Assembly: GCA_017467965.1 (NCBI GenBank)
Contig: JAFUJZ010000027.1
Location: 1-64,000 of the forward strand
DNA: 64,000 bases
Direction: 5' to 3'
DNA from: Clostridia bacterium
GTDB taxonomy: Bacteria; Bacillota_A; Clostridia; UMGS1883
The position numbers were made by a program, and so were the translations under genes. Shown piece after piece: positions 36,466-44,272 of the stretch. The first letter of the stretch is position 1, and every line of letters starts with the position of its first letter. A model generated the notes under the pieces. The model ran no database searches. It worked only from the letters and a program-made list of their open reading frames with translations, and was not told where the DNA came from.

Positions 36466-38676
36466 ATGAAAAAAGTTTTGAGTATTTTTATAATAATATC
36501 CATGCTCTTTGCAGTAAATGTAAACGCTGCAGAGGTTGTATGGGGTGAGTATAAAACAGGAGGTGAGATTACCGCATTTGTAAGCGGAATTGAAGAAGGT
36601 AACAAAGTAATTGCCGGCGTTTTCAATGAAAATGATGAGCTTGTGAGAGGAAAAAGTGCAGTTTCCGCGGGAGAAAGTGTTGAGATGGATGTGAATACAC
36701 AAGGTGGCGAGTATGTACGTACCTTTGTATGGGAGTCGGATAGTCTGGAGCCGGTCAGTGATATAGCATCAAGTATAACAGTTGACGGAATAGATGACGA
36801 TGCGATTTTTTCCGATAATCAGCAGCCTAACCGTGCAAATGAGGTTGTGGGATATCGTACCTTTGATGAGATAACTGGCGAATATATGATAAAGATAGAC
36901 GTTACCATATGGAAAAAGGGCGACAACGCAATTGTAATAGGCGACAGTGGTAACGGCACTCTTCATTACGGTACAAGCAGTGCAACAGTTTTATTCAATG
37001 GTGATAATTTTGCCGTACGTGACGGAAATGGCGACGGAAGCTATGCGGCAAATGCTGTTAATTTGTGCCCGGTAGAGGTCAACAAAACATATGAGATTGT
37101 TTTTTGGGGCAATACTGAAAGTGATACATACAAAGTTATAATAACAGAAGGCAAAAATCGTTATACAAGTCAAACAATGCACTCAAGAACAAATGGGGAC
37201 TGCCTTGATACGATTGCTCTTATTTCAAACGGCAGAAATACAACCGTTACAAACGGACGCTATTCAAACTTTGCGTTTTTGGGCAAAAACCTTGAAATAA
37301 TCACGGACAGTGCCGATATGGTGCTTGACCCAATATATGTATACGAAGGCTTTGAAGGGCTTTATTACGGATTAATGGTTGACGGAAAATACGTACATGG
37401 CAATAACGGAAAGCTCACATACGATTACAGTGGTATAAATGATGACAGCGCAAAGTTTTTGCCTCGTGACATGGGTGACGGAAGTCACGCATTTGTGTGC
37501 AAGAGCTCAAATAACCGCATGACAGTACCCGAAAACAAATACGAAAATATTGCAAGTGCTGCATATCGGACAAACGACAACAGTCAGCACTGGATTATGG
37601 AAAAGAGCGAAAACTGGAAAAAAGATAATTTGTCATATTATTTGAAGCATATTGATTCTGATAATTATATTGGCTATGGCATATTGACAAATAATCTTAC
37701 CCTGCGTGGAGAGGGCTATAAGGTAGAGGTAACCTTTGTGCCCCTTTATGATGAAAGTCCATTATACCTTGTTAGCCAGACGAGTGCGTATAATTTGTTA
37801 ACAGACAGACAACGCTTTATGATAGAGAGCGTATATGAATCCGTTGCAGGCGACATTTTCGGTCGTTACGGCGGATATGCTGACTGGACACCGAGAATAA
37901 GAATGGACAATCTGTTTAGCGAGATTTTGTCGGGCGATTTGTCCGAGAGTGAGCAGATAACAAAGTTCAATGAGTTTTTGAACGATGCAAACGGGTTTAT
38001 ATACTCAGGGCAGGCAAACTATGAAACGGTGAGTTTAGAACTTCCCGGAAGCATAGGATGCTATACAGAGGTTGGAGAAGGCGTTGAAGGGACATATGAT
38101 TTCTGGCGCGGTACACAGCTTTCAGGCGTGAAATATCCTGTTACTATTTTTGATGCTGACGGTAACAAGGAACAAACTCTCACGGTATATGTTCATAATG
38201 ATGATGTTGCGAAACACAATTACAATATTTTCCTACAGGCAATCATACAGATACCGTATGAATTCAGAACACATCTTAAAACAGTAAAAATACGTAACGA
38301 CAGTGCAAACAGCTTTAATGGCGGCGGAAATGATGTTTACGTAAGACTTAACTGGAAAATGGATCGCGGAGGCATGAGAAGTACCCTTGTACATGAGCTT
38401 GGGCACATAATTGACCAGCAGAATGGAAACTGGGCATCGGGCTCAGGCTGGAGCTGGGCAATTAGTCAGGACATGTACACGCCATCAACCTATGGTGCAT
38501 CAAATAACGCAGAGGACTTTGCAGAATTTGCGAGAATGTATTTTGAAGCATACTCCTGTAAGGACCGTCAGCGAGGTCTGGCAATTATAATGCCCGAAAG
38601 GTATAATTCTTTCGGAAGACTTCGCAAGCAGAACATGGCAGGCTGGGGATTATGGGAGGATGAATACACAAATTAA
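36466..38676 (+). CDS. Secreted HExxH zinc metallopeptidase with lectin-like and beta-sandwich modules
   Basis: The 736-residue protein has a signal peptide (1-21). A short Ig-like region and a beta-sandwich module (about 105-285) related to the modules of the esterase at 26152 follow, then a beta-trefoil-like region (about 295-430) and a C-terminal peptidase domain. The zinc motif is HELGH (about 643-647), with a downstream EDFAEFARMYFE (about 683-694) supplying a likely gluzincin-type Glu. The cell-surface or gut-glycoprotein substrate is unknown, and I cannot place it in a named peptidase family. A weak promoter precedes it and a strong terminator follows. Confidence 0.75.
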   Translation: MKKVLSIFIIISMLFAVNVNAAEVVWGEYKTGGEITAFVSGIEEGNKVIAGVFNENDELVRGKSAVSAGESVEMDVNTQGGEYVRTFVWESDSLEPVSDIASSITVDGIDDDAIFSDNQQPNRANEVVGYRTFDEITGEYMIKIDVTIWKKGDNAIVIGDSGNGTLHYGTSSATVLFNGDNFAVRDGNGDGSYAANAVNLCPVEVNKTYEIVFWGNTESDTYKVIITEGKNRYTSQTMHSRTNGDCLDTIALISNGRNTTVTNGRYSNFAFLGKNLEIITDSADMVLDPIYVYEGFEGLYYGLMVDGKYVHGNNGKLTYDYSGINDDSAKFLPRDMGDGSHAFVCKSSNNRMTVPENKYENIASAAYRTNDNSQHWIMEKSENWKKDNLSYYLKHIDSDNYIGYGILTNNLTLRGEGYKVEVTFVPLYDESPLYLVSQTSAYNLLTDRQRFMIESVYESVAGDIFGRYGGYADWTPRIRMDNLFSEILSGDLSESEQITKFNEFLNDANGFIYSGQANYETVSLELPGSIGCYTEVGEGVEGTYDFWRGTQLSGVKYPVTIFDADGNKEQTLTVYVHNDDVAKHNYNIFLQAIIQIPYEFRTHLKTVKIRNDSANSFNGGGNDVYVRLNWKMDRGGMRSTLVHELGHIIDQQNGNWASGSGWSWAISQDMYTPSTYGASNNAEDFAEFARMYFEAYSCKDRQRGLAIIMPERYNSFGRLRKQNMAGWGLWEDEYTN

Positions 38677-38716
38677 CATGTTAGTTTGTGTATAGGTAAT
38701 AGTGAACAGATAACTA

Positions 38717-38748
38717 AAAAGGACTTGGATTAAATTCCAAGTCCTTTT
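38717..38748. terminator. Bidirectional terminator between convergent genes
   Basis: AAAAGGACTTGGA / TCCAAGTCCTTTT, 6-base loop, serving the metallopeptidase gene (+) and the unknown gene at 38760 (-). Confidence 0.85.
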
Positions 38749-38759
38749 GTTTATTCGAA

Positions 38760-39866
38760 TTAGTCAACCGGTGGGGCAATGCTTTCAAAGAAAGACAATT
38801 CTGCATTTGTGTTAGGATGGATAAGTCTGTTGGGAGAAAGAGAAAATTGCTTGATTATAGAAAGCTGTTCAAATGCGAAAATTGCGTCCTCTTTACTGTC
38901 ACAATTGCGAAGCAATTTAGAATCTTTAACTGAGTAAACAGCATCGTCAATAAGCTGAAAATATGCCGCATGTTTTTCATGTAAATCACGTATGAGGGAG
39001 TTTTCAGTTTTTAACTTTTCAAGCTCCGATGCCCGAATGTAGAACTCATTACCGGTGGGTTTTAAAATGCCAGGCAAGAGTGTTGACACGATTTCCTCCG
39101 GTAATTCAAAGGGCGTAATTATAAAACTTTTCACATCAGGCTCGTGTGGGGAATATGTGGAACATGTTCTAACACAAACACCGCTTTTGTAAATCACGGG
39201 GTCTTTGTGAGGTACGCCATGGAAATAGAGGTATTGATATCTTTTATTGTCCGATGTAGCCATGGATATAAATATAGTCTCTGTTTTTTCTATGTAATAC
39301 GGAGTGCCTATAAATACATTTTCTTTGTTTTTTTGAGTGAAGAATGTATATTTCGCTACAATGTTGCCTTTTTCATCCGGAAGTATTGATAACTTGAATT
39401 TTAAAATACTGTTATCGTCAAGCATTAGGTCGGCACGCTTGTGGACGAAGGTGTAGCCGAAATACTCACCTAAATACGAGGCGTGGGAGACTTTTGTTAA
39501 TGGTGCGAAACGTTCGACTTCAGCGTACTGTGTCTTTCTTTTTTCCATTATCGAAATTGCGTCCTCGCGGGTGATTATTTCCTCTGTCAAGATTTTTTCA
39601 ATTGGAAAATTAAAACGTTCACATAGCTTACTTAAAAAGAATACATCGTTAATGTAGTTGTATTCATCGCTTAATGTTCGGCGGAGCTTCTCGTCGTCGC
39701 AAAGCTTAGAATATTTTGCATTGATTTCTCGACGAAGTTCTGCTAATGAATGAAATCCATTTTCCGTTTTAAAACTACCGAATTCGTCACAATCATATTT
39801 TTGAGTAAAAAGGAAAGCGCGAAGATTTGCCTTGACTGATTCTCTAAAGTTTAATTCTGTAGACAT
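38760..39866 (-). CDS. Unknown soluble protein, divergent from the VirD4-like locus
   Basis: This 368-residue hydrophilic protein has no signal peptide or membrane segment. The N-terminal ~110 residues look helical and charged (AELRREINAKYSKLCDDEKLRRTL). The middle ~150 have alternating strands (YQYLYFHGVPHKDP, with two nearby Cys in VCVRTC), and the C-terminus is helical. I recognise no family. It is transcribed from its own promoter, divergent from the 55-residue gene, with AACAGGA palindromes between. GGAGG precedes ATG 39866. It may be the regulator or partner of the neighbouring locus. Confidence 0.75.
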   Translation of the reverse strand: MSTELNFRESVKANLRAFLFTQKYDCDEFGSFKTENGFHSLAELRREINAKYSKLCDDEKLRRTLSDEYNYINDVFFLSKLCERFNFPIEKILTEEIITREDAISIMEKRKTQYAEVERFAPLTKVSHASYLGEYFGYTFVHKRADLMLDDNSILKFKLSILPDEKGNIVAKYTFFTQKNKENVFIGTPYYIEKTETIFISMATSDNKRYQYLYFHGVPHKDPVIYKSGVCVRTCSTYSPHEPDVKSFIITPFELPEEIVSTLLPGILKPTGNEFYIRASELEKLKTENSLIRDLHEKHAAYFQLIDDAVYSVKDSKLLRNCDSKEDAIFAFEQLSIIKQFSLSPNRLIHPNTNAELSFFESIAPPVD

Positions 39867-39889
39867 AAATATCCTCCTTCATATTTCAA

Positions 39890-39942
39890 ACCTGTAAAAA
39901 ACAGGGAAAGCATACCTACATTTAACAGGATGAATTCCTGTT
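39890..39942. promoter_or_regulatory. Candidate operator: ACAGG/CCTGT inverted repeats in divergent intergenic region
   Basis: AACAGGA (39924-39930), 5 bases, TCCTGTT (39936-39942) form a palindrome that touches the -35 of the rightward promoter. A second pair, CCTGT and ACAGG, lies at 39892-39905. Four related half-sites in 53 bases suggest a dedicated regulator. Confidence 0.45.
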
Positions 39943-39969
39943 GATGTTAATATGGGATGATTTTATACT
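39941..39969 (+). promoter_or_regulatory. Promoter reading into the VirD4-like locus
   Basis: TTGATG (39941-39946), 17-base spacer, TATACT (39964-39969). Confidence 0.5.
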
Positions 39970-39992
39970 ATTATCAAAGATAACCCAATTCC

Positions 39993-40020
39993 ATTATAAC
40001 AAATTTAAGGAAGAATTCAA
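39993..40020 (-). promoter_or_regulatory. Promoter of the unknown gene at 38760
   Basis: On the minus strand TTGAAT (40015-40020), 16-base spacer, TATAAT (39993-39998); it overlaps the rightward transcript start region, so the two directions may compete. Confidence 0.55.
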
Positions 40021-40047
40021 GGGTTATAGAAAAGGAGAGATTAAATT

Positions 40048-40215
40048 ATGTATTATGAATGGGAAAACAACGATTATACAACATTAGGCGATTATGAAAC
40101 AGGTGCGGACAGATATGGGTGGTCATTAGGAAGGTATGAAACAGGTTGGGATCAGGACGGACCGACATTTGGAGAAAGTGAAACATTGTGCACATATGAC
40201 ATTTCGGATATGTAA
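40048..40215 (+). CDS. 55-residue acidic, aromatic small protein
   Basis: The frame starts at ATG 40048 behind a strong AAAGGAGAG and ends at TAA 40213. The product is rich in Tyr, Trp, Gly and Asp, with an imperfect repeat (LGDYETGADRYG and LGRYETGWDQDG, then FGESET). There is no membrane segment or Cys pair. The good ribosome-binding site, first position in the divergent unit and internal repeat favour a real gene. Function is unknown; it could be a substrate or tag protein of the locus. Confidence 0.65.
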   Translation: MYYEWENNDYTTLGDYETGADRYGWSLGRYETGWDQDGPTFGESETLCTYDISDM

Positions 40216-40277
40216 AATGATTATTAATACATTCTTACAGGCGGTTAAGCATGGGAATGCTAAAGAGGTGATTATCG

Positions 40278-41237
40278 ATGGACGAAAGAAAACTCATTGA
40301 TAATATTTATGCAAATTATGAGGCTTTTTACGCAATGACTTTGACGGCGACAATGGTAAGCACATATAATTCAGATGCGTCAGATAGGGATGCGGCTGAG
40401 ATGATTAACTATATTGGTAATGCCTTTGATTTTAGTGAAGCTTTCATGCACAGTTGTAGAACACATATCTTAGGAACAATGATGAGCGTAGGATTAATAT
40501 GTGACTATCACGCACTTTCATCTATTGATATGCTATCAGATGAGGATAAAAAGAATATTGATTTGTATGAAATAAAGGGACGTGCTTTAGAAGAAGTCAA
40601 CAGGATAGAGAATAGCGTGTTTGTATATAGTGAGACTCGTACCGGTCAACAGGTAAGAAACAATATGAAATATGAAGCATTTCACCACCCGTATAATGCA
40701 AATCTTCGTTTTAGAAATTTAACAAAACAGGCGGAAAGTGGCGAATTGATTTGCACAAGGCAATTGGGGTTGATGTATGCTCTTGGGATTGGATGCGGAA
40801 AAAATTTTGAATACGCGGAAAAACTATTTGAAAGATGTATTCTGTGGGGCGATGAAATATCAATAAAGCTACTTGCATATTTGTGTAGATTAAACGAAGA
40901 TGAGACACAAGAAGCTATGTATAACGAGGTGTTTGATGCAAGAACAAAAGATTTGGTAACAAGTTGGTTTGACCATAGAGAGGTGTGCATAAGTAGTGAG
41001 GGCGCAAAGCAGTGTTACGAGCTGATTTCGCTGGTGAAAAAAATGATTATTGCTCCAAAAAAACTTTCGTTGATTGATATTGCATTTACAGATGTTATAG
41101 CAGCAAAGCATATTTCATTTGAAAGTAAGAAAAAGTATATTCTTCGATATGGAGAGGGGTTATGGAAACAAGAATATTGGGATAATGAAAAAATGGTAAA
41201 TGCTATTGGATTTGGGAGGAATGAGAATTATGTATGA
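40278..41237 (+). CDS. Sel1-like repeat protein
   Basis: This 319-residue soluble helical protein contains at least one recognisable Sel1/TPR-like unit at about 150-200 (LICTRQLGLMYALGIGCGKN, then AEKLFERCILWGD). The N-terminal 120 residues contain helices with a conserved-looking GTMMSVGLICDYHAL. Sel1 repeats mediate protein-protein contact and occur in adaptors of secretion and signalling systems. It overlaps the VirD4-like gene by 8 bases, a strong sign that the two products work together. The gene uses many AGA and ATA codons. Confidence 0.7.
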   Translation: MDERKLIDNIYANYEAFYAMTLTATMVSTYNSDASDRDAAEMINYIGNAFDFSEAFMHSCRTHILGTMMSVGLICDYHALSSIDMLSDEDKKNIDLYEIKGRALEEVNRIENSVFVYSETRTGQQVRNNMKYEAFHHPYNANLRFRNLTKQAESGELICTRQLGLMYALGIGCGKNFEYAEKLFERCILWGDEISIKLLAYLCRLNEDETQEAMYNEVFDARTKDLVTSWFDHREVCISSEGAKQCYELISLVKKMIIAPKKLSLIDIAFTDVIAAKHISFESKKKYILRYGEGLWKQEYWDNEKMVNAIGFGRNENYV

Positions 41238-43044
41238 TGTATATAAATCTTGCTCGATTTGCAATAAAGTAAAAAGCACTTATAACAAGAAATATTTTGA
41301 TGATAATAAAGTGATTTCATCTGCTCATTTTGCAAATGAGAGAAAAATTCCTGCTGTGAGATATTATGATTTGCCCCAAACAGAGGTGTGTGGATACCCT
41401 CTTGGAAACGGACGAAATGAAAAAGGCGAATTGATTTATTATTTTCAGGATATTGCTCACGAGATGTGCGCCGGAACTACACGTATCGGTAAAACAACGG
41501 GACTTTTGGAACCGAGATTAAGAGCAATGGTGTATAAAAAAGAAAAGCCGTGCATGTTTATTAGTGACCCTAAAGGTGAATTGTTTGAAAGAAATGCAAA
41601 GTTTATGGAAAAGCAAGGGTATAAAATATATTTGTTGAATTTTAAAGATGCAGTTCACTCTAATTCATGGAATCCTTTGGGTGAAATATATGATGAGTGG
41701 ATTAAACTTAAAGAGTTAGAAGATAGAATTAAGCATAATAATGCACTTTTAAAACTTGACGAATACGTATTGGAGGATAAGGCAGATGCGTACAATCCTG
41801 CAGTTGGCTTCTGGTCTATTGAGAACAGAGCCTATGCAACCATAAGTGATGCAAGAAGAGCGCTCGAGTCGGAGAAGGCTGAAATTAAAACCAAAACATC
41901 CGGATTAATTAATCAATTGATACAGAGCATTGCCGGAAACAGAATGGAAATGTCAAAAGATCCGATCTGGGAGCAAGGAGCTCAGGAAATCTTACGAGGC
42001 TTAATTTACTTAATGCTTGAAGATGCTCTTGATGAAAGAAGTGGATTCACAAAGGATAATATGAGCTTTATGACAATACAGGAATATTACAGCGTTGTAA
42101 GAAGCTCCGTATTGGGAGACGGCAACTCAATGAAACCTTTAAATAAAACAATTAAATTAATGCATAAATCATATAGTGATGAGTCGATGAAGCATTTGCG
42201 TCCATTTCTAGAGAATGCACCGACAACCTCCAGAAGCTATATGGGCGTATTTGATAATATTATGCAAGAGTGGTTTACTCCTAAGATGTATACAATTGCA
42301 ACCGCAAATGATATTGACATTGAAAACTATGCCAAGCAGCCGTTTGCAATCTTTTTAGTAACACGGGATTATGAGAAAAGCGACTTTATAATTGCAGGAT
42401 TATTTATAGATTGGGTTTATCAACAGATGGTGAGACAAGCCGACACAAACGGAGGCAAGCTCGAGAGAGAAATGTTTTTCATGTTGGATGAATTTGGAAA
42501 CATACCTAAAATTAACGGGTTTGCGGGAAAAATATCCGCGTCATTATCCAGAAGAATAGCTTTTCAGATGTATGTTCAGTCCTATGCTCAGATAGAAGCG
42601 GTATATGGAGCAAATGAAGCTCAGATTATAAGAGATAATTGTAATGCACAATCGTTTTTAGGTTCACAGAATTATTTAACGAAGAGTACTTTTTCAAAGG
42701 AATGTGGAACAAGGCAAATTCCTACGTTAGCATCTTCATTGACTCCGGGCGTGAATCAGATGCAACAGACGTCTGTTGTCAGCATAAATGATTTGGAAAA
42801 TTTGAAAATGGGAGAAATGTATCTAAAGAAAATAGGATTACCTGTTATAAAAACGCAATTTGAGCGAGCGTATATGTGCGAAGAGTTTCAGGTTGATAAT
42901 TACACAACACCGAGAGAAATGGGGTTCAGGTCGCTGCCGTATAACGATGAAAAATTTGTATATAAGTATCTTCATAATGATTCATCCATGTGGGAGAAAA
43001 ATGACCAGGATGAGTCGATACGTGTAGTTACCGGTTTGTTTTAA
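41230..43044 (+). CDS. VirD4/TraG-type coupling ATPase without membrane anchor
   Basis: At about 604 residues it has Walker A GTTRIGKTT (about 83-91) and Walker B MFFMLDEFGNIPK (about 416-428), followed by SLSRRIAFQMYVQSYAQ, typical of type IV coupling proteins that pump DNA or protein substrates. The usual two N-terminal transmembrane helices are absent; the protein begins MYDVYKSCSICNK. I start at ATG 41230, 10 bases after GGAGG, with an 8-base overlap with the Sel1 gene. No relaxase, VirB4, VirB6 or other transfer gene is nearby, so its substrate is unknown. Confidence 0.85.
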   Translation: MYDVYKSCSICNKVKSTYNKKYFDDNKVISSAHFANERKIPAVRYYDLPQTEVCGYPLGNGRNEKGELIYYFQDIAHEMCAGTTRIGKTTGLLEPRLRAMVYKKEKPCMFISDPKGELFERNAKFMEKQGYKIYLLNFKDAVHSNSWNPLGEIYDEWIKLKELEDRIKHNNALLKLDEYVLEDKADAYNPAVGFWSIENRAYATISDARRALESEKAEIKTKTSGLINQLIQSIAGNRMEMSKDPIWEQGAQEILRGLIYLMLEDALDERSGFTKDNMSFMTIQEYYSVVRSSVLGDGNSMKPLNKTIKLMHKSYSDESMKHLRPFLENAPTTSRSYMGVFDNIMQEWFTPKMYTIATANDIDIENYAKQPFAIFLVTRDYEKSDFIIAGLFIDWVYQQMVRQADTNGGKLEREMFFMLDEFGNIPKINGFAGKISASLSRRIAFQMYVQSYAQIEAVYGANEAQIIRDNCNAQSFLGSQNYLTKSTFSKECGTRQIPTLASSLTPGVNQMQQTSVVSINDLENLKMGEMYLKKIGLPVIKTQFERAYMCEEFQVDNYTTPREMGFRSLPYNDEKFVYKYLHNDSSMWEKNDQDESIRVVTGLF

Positions 43045-43062
43045 GAAAGAGAGGCGTTAAGA

Positions 43063-43482
43063 ATGAATGTATATAAAGAATTCTGTAACTTGATTAATGA
43101 ACAACGGGTAAAATATAATTGCGGAACTACTGAGGAAGGCGCATCATATATTAATTTTAATGTTGCAGGCAAAAATTTTTCAGCATTGAATATACATATA
43201 TTTTTTGATGAAGAAAAACTTGCTACTGCTACAATAAGAGCTTTTCAATTATGTAAGTTTCCTGAAGAAAAAAATTTACTGTTGCTGCAAACTGTGAATA
43301 ATCTGAATTATAAATATCGTTGGGTAACTTTCAGTGCAACAGAGGAAGGACAAATTGTAGCCGGAATGGATGTGGATTGTGAGGGAGAAAATGTAGCTGC
43401 CAGACTTTTCAGAATGTTGGAAAGATTTTTAAGTGTGGTTGACGCAGCGTATCCCAATGTAATGAAAGTGTTATATACATAA
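43063..43482 (+). CDS. YbjN-like small protein
   Basis: The 139-residue protein has an alpha/beta pattern reminiscent of YbjN/type-III-chaperone-like folds: an N-terminal helix, the strand pair ALNIHIFFDEEK...ATIRAFQLCKFP, then LLLLQTVNNLNYKYRWVTFSA and a C-terminal helix. Such folds often act as chaperones or stabilisers for secretion ATPases. It lies 18 bases after the VirD4-like gene with AAAGAGAGG upstream and is probably in the same transcript. The family assignment is by overall pattern only. Confidence 0.6.
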   Translation: MNVYKEFCNLINEQRVKYNCGTTEEGASYINFNVAGKNFSALNIHIFFDEEKLATATIRAFQLCKFPEEKNLLLLQTVNNLNYKYRWVTFSATEEGQIVAGMDVDCEGENVAARLFRMLERFLSVVDAAYPNVMKVLYT

Positions 43483-43503
43483 AAACTTGTTGGGGGTGAA
43501 GAT

Positions 43504-44238
43504 ATGAGCGATAAAAAGACATTATTTGTTGTGTCGGATGTGCACGGACATTATACATTGCTGAAAGATGCTCTTGAAAAAAGCGGGTTTGATTCAAAAA
43601 ATGATAGTCATATACTTATTTGTTGCGGGGATTATTTTGACCGTGGTGATGAAAATGTGGAAGTCTTCAATTTTTTTAAAGAGATAAAGAATAAAGTTTT
43701 AATAAGAGGAAATCATGAGGATTCACTTTTGAAAGTATTGCAGACCGGAAAAATGGAAGACCATAATTACATTAACGGAACAATAAGAACTATTGAAGAT
43801 TTTTTTGATGGATACTATATTAACCCATTAAATGACCGCATTGACTTTTTTGATACAACAGGAACAGTAAAAAAGCTAAGTGATTTTATAATGGGTACTT
43901 TAAATTATTTTGAAACTAAAAATTATGTATTTGTTCACGGTTGGTTGGTAGACCGCGGAGATACAACCGAAGGACGAAAAAATGCAACCGATGAACAATG
44001 GGAGAAGGCAAGGTGGGAGAGGTGGACCGACAGATATTTCGATGAAAGACCCCTTGATGATAAAACCTTGATTTGCGGACACATGCCTACATTTTTTGCA
44101 AAGCAGTTGGGATATGACTGTGGAGAGGATTTTTCGGGAATTTTTTACGGTAATGGGTTGATTGCTATTGATGCGGGCACATATAATACACAAAAAGTAA
44201 ATGTGCTTGTAATTGAAGATGAACTAAACTTTAACTAA
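43504..44238 (+). CDS. PPP-family metallophosphatase (serine/threonine phosphatase-like)
   Basis: The 244-residue protein has the metallophosphoesterase signature in order: DVHGH (about 13-17), GDYFDRGDE, RGNHED, then a His in FVHGW and CGHMPT. This is the pattern of PPP/ApaH-like phosphatases (GDxHG, GDxxDRG, GNHE). Likely substrates are phosphoproteins or dinucleoside polyphosphates. It ends the rightward locus, 21 bases after the YbjN-like gene, and may switch off or process a component of it. Confidence 0.85.
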   Translation: MSDKKTLFVVSDVHGHYTLLKDALEKSGFDSKNDSHILICCGDYFDRGDENVEVFNFFKEIKNKVLIRGNHEDSLLKVLQTGKMEDHNYINGTIRTIEDFFDGYYINPLNDRIDFFDTTGTVKKLSDFIMGTLNYFETKNYVFVHGWLVDRGDTTEGRKNATDEQWEKARWERWTDRYFDERPLDDKTLICGHMPTFFAKQLGYDCGEDFSGIFYGNGLIAIDAGTYNTQKVNVLVIEDELNFN

Positions 44239-44269
44239 AAATGACCTGTTCTATTGAACAGGTCATTTT
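44237..44269. terminator. Bidirectional terminator
   Basis: AAATGACCTGTTC / GAACAGGTCATTT with flanking A/T tracts between the phosphatase gene and the convergent activase pair. Confidence 0.85.
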
Positions 44270-44272
44270 CAA

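Noticed and set aside
38760..44238. Integrative conjugative element
   Set aside because: The VirD4-like gene suggested this, but there is no relaxase, integrase, VirB4 or other transfer gene and no flanking direct repeats or tRNA gene.
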